From assembly GCF_014641195.1 (NCBI RefSeq), contig NZ_BMHQ01000010.1, forward strand, positions 1 to 64,000: a DNA stretch of 64,000 nucleotides, read 5' to 3'. This DNA is from Marinithermofilum abyssi. GTDB taxonomy: Bacteria > Bacillota > Bacilli > Thermoactinomycetales > DSM-45169. A program made the position numbers and the translations under genes. Positions within the stretch are counted from its first letter, which is position 1, and each line of letters starts with the position of its first letter. The notes beneath the pieces are model-generated. The model saw nothing but the letters and a program-made list of their open reading frames with translations. It ran no database searches and had not been told where the DNA came from. Shown here piece by piece: positions 61,213 to 64,000 of this stretch.

Positions 61213-62387
61213 GACAGGATTATTACCGGGATACCTATGCAGAAATCGACCTGGATGCCATTGAACACAATGTCCGGCAATTCCGCCGCCGTTATCCCTC
61301 CCGGGTGAGACTGATGGCGGCTATAAAGGCAGATGCCTACGGGCACGGGGCTGTCCCTGTATCCGAAGCCGCCCTCTCTGCCGGAGCGACGGATTTGGCC
61401 GTCGCTTTTTTGGATGAGGCTTTGGAGTTGCGTGAAGCGGGGATTACCGCCCCGATTTTGATACTGGGCTATACGCCTGACCGCGGAATCCGCCCTGCCG
61501 TGGAGGCGGACGTGGCGCTCACCGTTTACAGAGAAGAATCGCTTCCTGCCTTGGCTGATGCCGCAGTGAAAACAGGTAAAGCAGTGCGTGTTCATGTCAA
61601 AGTGGATACAGGGATGGGGCGATTGGGTTTAGCTGAGGAGGAACTCGTCCCATTCATGCAGAAATTGACGACGATTCCGGGTGTGCATGTGGAAGGGTTG
61701 TACACTCATTTTGCTTGTGCCGATGCACGGGATAAAACCTATACACGGAAGCAATATGAGACCCTTACCCGAATGGTGGAGGACCTGCGCCGGGAAAATC
61801 TGCCCGTACCCATGGTACACAGCGCCAACAGTGCAGCTGCGATTGAGTTCCCCGAAATGGCGGATGGCATGATTCGTTTGGGCATCAGCATGTACGGTTA
61901 CTATCCGTCGGAAGAAGTGGATCGGGAAGCCGTTCATCTGAAGCCGGCGCTTGCTCTGAAAACCCGGATTGTTCACCTGAAACAGCCCAAAGCTGGAACC
62001 GGCATCAGCTATGGTAAAACCTTTGTTGCTGATGGCACCCGCTGGATCGCCACACTGCCTATCGGCTATGCCGACGGCTTCAACCGCTTGTTGTCCAACC
62101 GGGGAAGCGCCCTCGTCCGGGGAAAAAAGGTGCCGGTGGTGGGAAGAGTCTGCATGGACCAGACGATGGTGGATGTGACCGATGCCATGCCGGTAGCTGT
62201 CGGAGATGAAGTGGTACTGTACGGCCAACAGGGGGATGCCGTCATTCATGTGGATGAAGTGGCCCGTTTACTGGGGACCATTTCTTACGAAGTGACCTGC
62301 ATGATCGATCGTCGGGTGCCGCGGGTTTACGTTCGGTCCGGACAGCGGATCGGCGTGTTAAACCGTCTGGGCGGCGGTGTAGTTTAA
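61209..62387 (+). CDS. alr: Alanine racemase
   Basis: A 392-residue PLP enzyme that makes D-alanine for peptidoglycan. The PLP lysine is Lys40 (MAAIKADAYGHG), the second catalytic Tyr is in GTGISYGKTF (about 268), and RLGISMYGYYP, CMDQTMVD and YGQQGD-type blocks are in place. The start overlaps the preceding gene. It is followed by the ndoAI-ndoA toxin-antitoxin pair, the conserved Bacillales arrangement. Confidence 0.96.
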   Translation: MRQDYYRDTYAEIDLDAIEHNVRQFRRRYPSRVRLMAAIKADAYGHGAVPVSEAALSAGATDLAVAFLDEALELREAGITAPILILGYTPDRGIRPAVEADVALTVYREESLPALADAAVKTGKAVRVHVKVDTGMGRLGLAEEELVPFMQKLTTIPGVHVEGLYTHFACADARDKTYTRKQYETLTRMVEDLRRENLPVPMVHSANSAAAIEFPEMADGMIRLGISMYGYYPSEEVDREAVHLKPALALKTRIVHLKQPKAGTGISYGKTFVADGTRWIATLPIGYADGFNRLLSNRGSALVRGKKVPVVGRVCMDQTMVDVTDAMPVAVGDEVVLYGQQGDAVIHVDEVARLLGTISYEVTCMIDRRVPRVYVRSGQRIGVLNRLGGGVV

Positions 62388-62732
62388 AGAGGCGCAGCTG
62401 TTTTGGCCAACGGGCGTTTTGTGTTCCGGCCAAAAGCGACGGAGCAAAAACAATCACGGGAGTGCACAAGGACAGCGCTTTGAAAAGGAAGGAATTTTGC
62501 TGACCAAGGCGAATACATTTAATATTGTCCCTGAGCAGATACAAGGCGGATCAGATGTTGGAGCCCTCGTTCCCGGGTTTTCCCGTTGGACCGGGGAGAT
62601 GGGCGATGGCTGGGGCTGCACTTGGTGTGTGCGGTTGTCCTCATACCAGTATATTTTTGCAACGGGTTTAACATAATGGTAGTATTGATAAGGGAAATCG
62701 CCAACGGTGATGATTGGTTGGGGGTGCGAAGA
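62388..62732. other. Intergenic region before ndoAI
   Basis: No supported gene; open frames on both strands have no recognisable sequence. It carries the ndoAI promoter listed separately. Confidence 0.4.
62657..62685 (+). promoter_or_regulatory. Probable ndoAI-ndoA promoter
   Basis: TTGCAA (62657-62662) and TAGTAT (62680-62685) with 17-bp spacing. The start point would be about 40 bases ahead of the ndoAI start codon. Confidence 0.5.
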
Positions 62733-63011
62733 TTGTCCGAGACGAAGACAAAGAGAATCATGATCAGCTTGCCTCAGCACTTGCTACAAGAAGTGGACGG
62801 GTTGGCGGAAAAAGAAAATTCCAACCGAAGCGAGCTTGTTCGGAGAGCGATGAAACTTTACCTGTATGAGCGGAAAAAGCGCTTGATTCGCGAAATGATG
62901 CAGCGGGGTTACATGGAGATGGCAAAGATCAACCTCAACATTGCATCAGAAGCGTTTGAAGCGGAAGAAGAGGCGGACGATACTACGATTCGCTTGGTTA
63001 GCGGGGTGTAA
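62733..63011 (+). CDS. ndoAI: Antitoxin NdoAI (MazE-type, CopG/RHH)
   Basis: A 92-residue ribbon-helix-helix antitoxin. [20 protein letters not shown] starts the DNA-binding RHH domain and the C-terminal part ([20 protein letters not shown] ... TIRLVSGV) is the toxin-neutralising tail; both match B. subtilis NdoAI in length and sequence. The start is TTG 62733, 8 bases behind GGGGGTG. It ends 5 bases before ndoA and should bind its own promoter as antitoxin-toxin complex. Confidence 0.95.
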   Translation: MSETKTKRIMISLPQHLLQEVDGLAEKENSNRSELVRRAMKLYLYERKKRLIREMMQRGYMEMAKINLNIASEAFEAEEEADDTTIRLVSGV

Positions 63012-63016
63012 CCGAT

Positions 63017-63367
63017 TTGATTGTGAAGCGTGGCGATGTTTATTTTGCCGATCTTTCTCCTGTGGTCGGATCCGAGCAAGGTGGGGTGCGCCCCGTTTTG
63101 ATCATTCAAAATAACATCGGAAATCGGTTCAGCCCCACGGTTATCGTCGCCGCGATTACTGCCCAAATTCAAAAAGCCAAGTTGCCCACGCATGTGGAAA
63201 TCGACGCCGCGAAGCATGGTTTTGACCGCGATTCAGTCATTTTGCTGGAACAGATTCGAACGATAGATAAGCAACGATTGACCGATAAGATCACCCATTT
63301 GGATGATGAGATGATGGTTCGGGTGAATGAAGCCCTGCAAATCAGTCTCGGTTTGATCGATTTCTAA
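63017..63367 (+). CDS. ndoA: mRNA interferase EndoA (MazF-type toxin)
   Basis: A 116-residue endoribonuclease that cuts single-stranded mRNA, in B. subtilis at UACAU. The start [20 protein letters not shown], catalytic Arg25 (GGVRPVL) and Thr48 ([11 protein letters not shown]) and the end [10 protein letters not shown] match EndoA closely. TTG start, as in B. subtilis. It is adjacent to ndoAI and followed by rsb-type stress genes. Confidence 0.97.
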   Translation: MIVKRGDVYFADLSPVVGSEQGGVRPVLIIQNNIGNRFSPTVIVAAITAQIQKAKLPTHVEIDAAKHGFDRDSVILLEQIRTIDKQRLTDKITHLDDEMMVRVNEALQISLGLIDF

Positions 63368-63406
63368 AAAGAGAGATGCGCATGCAGCCGCCTCTCTCTT
63401 TTTTGT
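63366..63406 (+). terminator. Terminator after ndoA
   Basis: AAAAAGAGAGA and TCTCTCTTTTTT form an 11-bp stem with a 16-base loop and T-run, directly at the ndoA stop. Confidence 0.85.
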
Positions 63407-63415
63407 TGGTATAAT
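63407..63415 (+). promoter_or_regulatory. Extended -10 promoter of the rsbU-like gene
   Basis: TGGTATAAT is a perfect extended -10 (TGnTATAAT) that begins right at the end of the ndoA terminator. There is no usable -35. The leader would be about 85 nt. Confidence 0.5.
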
Positions 63416-63507
63416 ATAAGAGCGGTGCAACGGGCTGCCGGCCGGAGTAAGGCCAGGCAGTTCCAGTGTGTGTCCATAGTGACGTCGGATTATTTTGAGG
63501 TGACATA

Positions 63508-64000
63508 ATGAAAGAAAAACTAAGGCAAGAATACGCGGAGTTGCTCACCTCGTATTTGCGCGAAAAGAGAGAAGATCAACTGTATGCCGCTCAACAAATG
63601 AGCAAGTGGATGCTGGAACAAAAGATTCCTCCGGAAGAGATGGTGAGTTATCATGTCGCCGCGATGAAAGAAGAGCTGGAGAACGTGCCGCAAGCCGTCT
63701 TGGATTCCTTCGACTTTTTGATCGAGATGATGATCGGGTACGGCATTGCCTATCGGGAGCATGAAAACTTGTTGCACCGGCAAAAAGAGCTGGAGTATGA
63801 AATCGAGGTAGCTGTCGGTATGCAGCAGACCCTACTTCCGGACGAGCCTCCGACCCACAGTGGAATCGATGTGGGAGTGATAAGCGTTCCGGCTCATCGT
63901 ATGAGCGGGGACTATTACAACTTTGAGGATCATGGGGGCCGCACCATCGGTGTGGCGCTTTCCGATATTATTGGAAAAGGGATTCCCGCGGCATTGTGTA
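63508..64000 (+). CDS. RsbU-like PP2C-family phosphatase (partial, cut by window end)
   Basis: The first 164 codons of a protein phosphatase. Residues 1 to about 85 (MKEKLRQEYAELLTSYLREK, then QMSKWMLEQKIPPEEMVSYH) resemble the RsbU N-terminal domain that binds the RsbT activator; a short coiled coil (YREHENLLHRQKELEYEIEV) leads to the SpoIIE/PP2C domain, with the metal-site motif RMSGDYYNFED (about 131-141) and DIIGKGIPAAL at the cut end. ATG 63508 with GAGGTGAC upstream. In B. subtilis RsbU dephosphorylates RsbV to free sigma-B, and sits in the same place downstream of ndoA. Confidence 0.88.
   Translation, partial: MKEKLRQEYAELLTSYLREKREDQLYAAQQMSKWMLEQKIPPEEMVSYHVAAMKEELENVPQAVLDSFDFLIEMMIGYGIAYREHENLLHRQKELEYEIEVAVGMQQTLLPDEPPTHSGIDVGVISVPAHRMSGDYYNFEDHGGRTIGVALSDIIGKGIPAALC

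Overview
The window looks like a chromosomal segment of a spore-forming-type Firmicute of the order Bacillales, of moderately high GC, most likely a member of the Thermoactinomycetaceae or a close relative. This placement is inference from gene content: a Bacillus-type ndoAI-ndoA module next to alr, cdaA-cdaR-glmM-glmS with a glmS ribozyme, CsoR/CopZ/CopA copper genes, a lysine riboswitch and a GlcU/glucose dehydrogenase pair. No species can be named from the sequence alone. 

Layout. 1-0.9 kb: 3' end of an rRNA operon (5S) followed by eight tRNA genes and a terminator. 1.2-5.5 kb: arginase and PEP carboxylase. 6.1-11.8 kb: cell-wall/c-di-AMP block (cdaA, cdaR, glmM, glmS), with its own promoter and a glmS ribozyme before glmS. 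11.8-13.1 kb: a low-GC graveyard of fragments (IS end, GrpB N-terminus, DUF4291 piece, unknown reverse frame) around one intact unknown gene. 13.4-15.3 kb: an ECF sigma / zinc-finger anti-sigma / His-rich membrane protein operon with a plausible autoregulatory promoter. 15.9-31 kb: a metal-homeostasis stretch with a CDF exporter, three P1B-type ATPases (CadA, CopA, PfeT/ZosA-like), CopZ, CsoR, a small [2Fe-2S] protein and a His/Met-rich lipoprotein, interspersed with a LysM-NlpC/P60 cell-wall hydrolase, an SdpR/SdpI-like pair and a diverged isochorismatase-fold protein. 31-45 kb: metabolic and transport genes (gndA, a riboswitch-controlled lysine-type permease, glucose dehydrogenase and uptake, MerR-linked MFS pumps, a frameshifted MFS gene, a CPA2 antiporter behind a transcription attenuator). 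45-53 kb: acyltransferase, amidase, GNAT, heme monooxygenase, PBP1A with upstream PhoP-box-like repeats, DUF2621. 52.9-64 kb: ABC exporter, acpS, nnr, LolA/YdcC-like lipoprotein, ptsG, alr, ndoAI-ndoA, and the start of an RsbU-like phosphatase cut by the window end.

The least explained signal is a dispersed non-coding repeat seen in partial copies at about 25.9, 47.0, 49.35 and 52.4-52.8 kb. Other points worth a look are duplicated terminators flanking the metal lipoprotein gene, a 113-nt overlap between the [2Fe-2S] gene and csoR, an apparent CTG start for the ArsR-type repressor, a 35-residue membrane peptide gene with a very strong ribosome-binding site, and an intrinsic terminator wedged between promoter and start codon of the antiporter gene. 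All family assignments were made by eye from motifs; no database search was possible.
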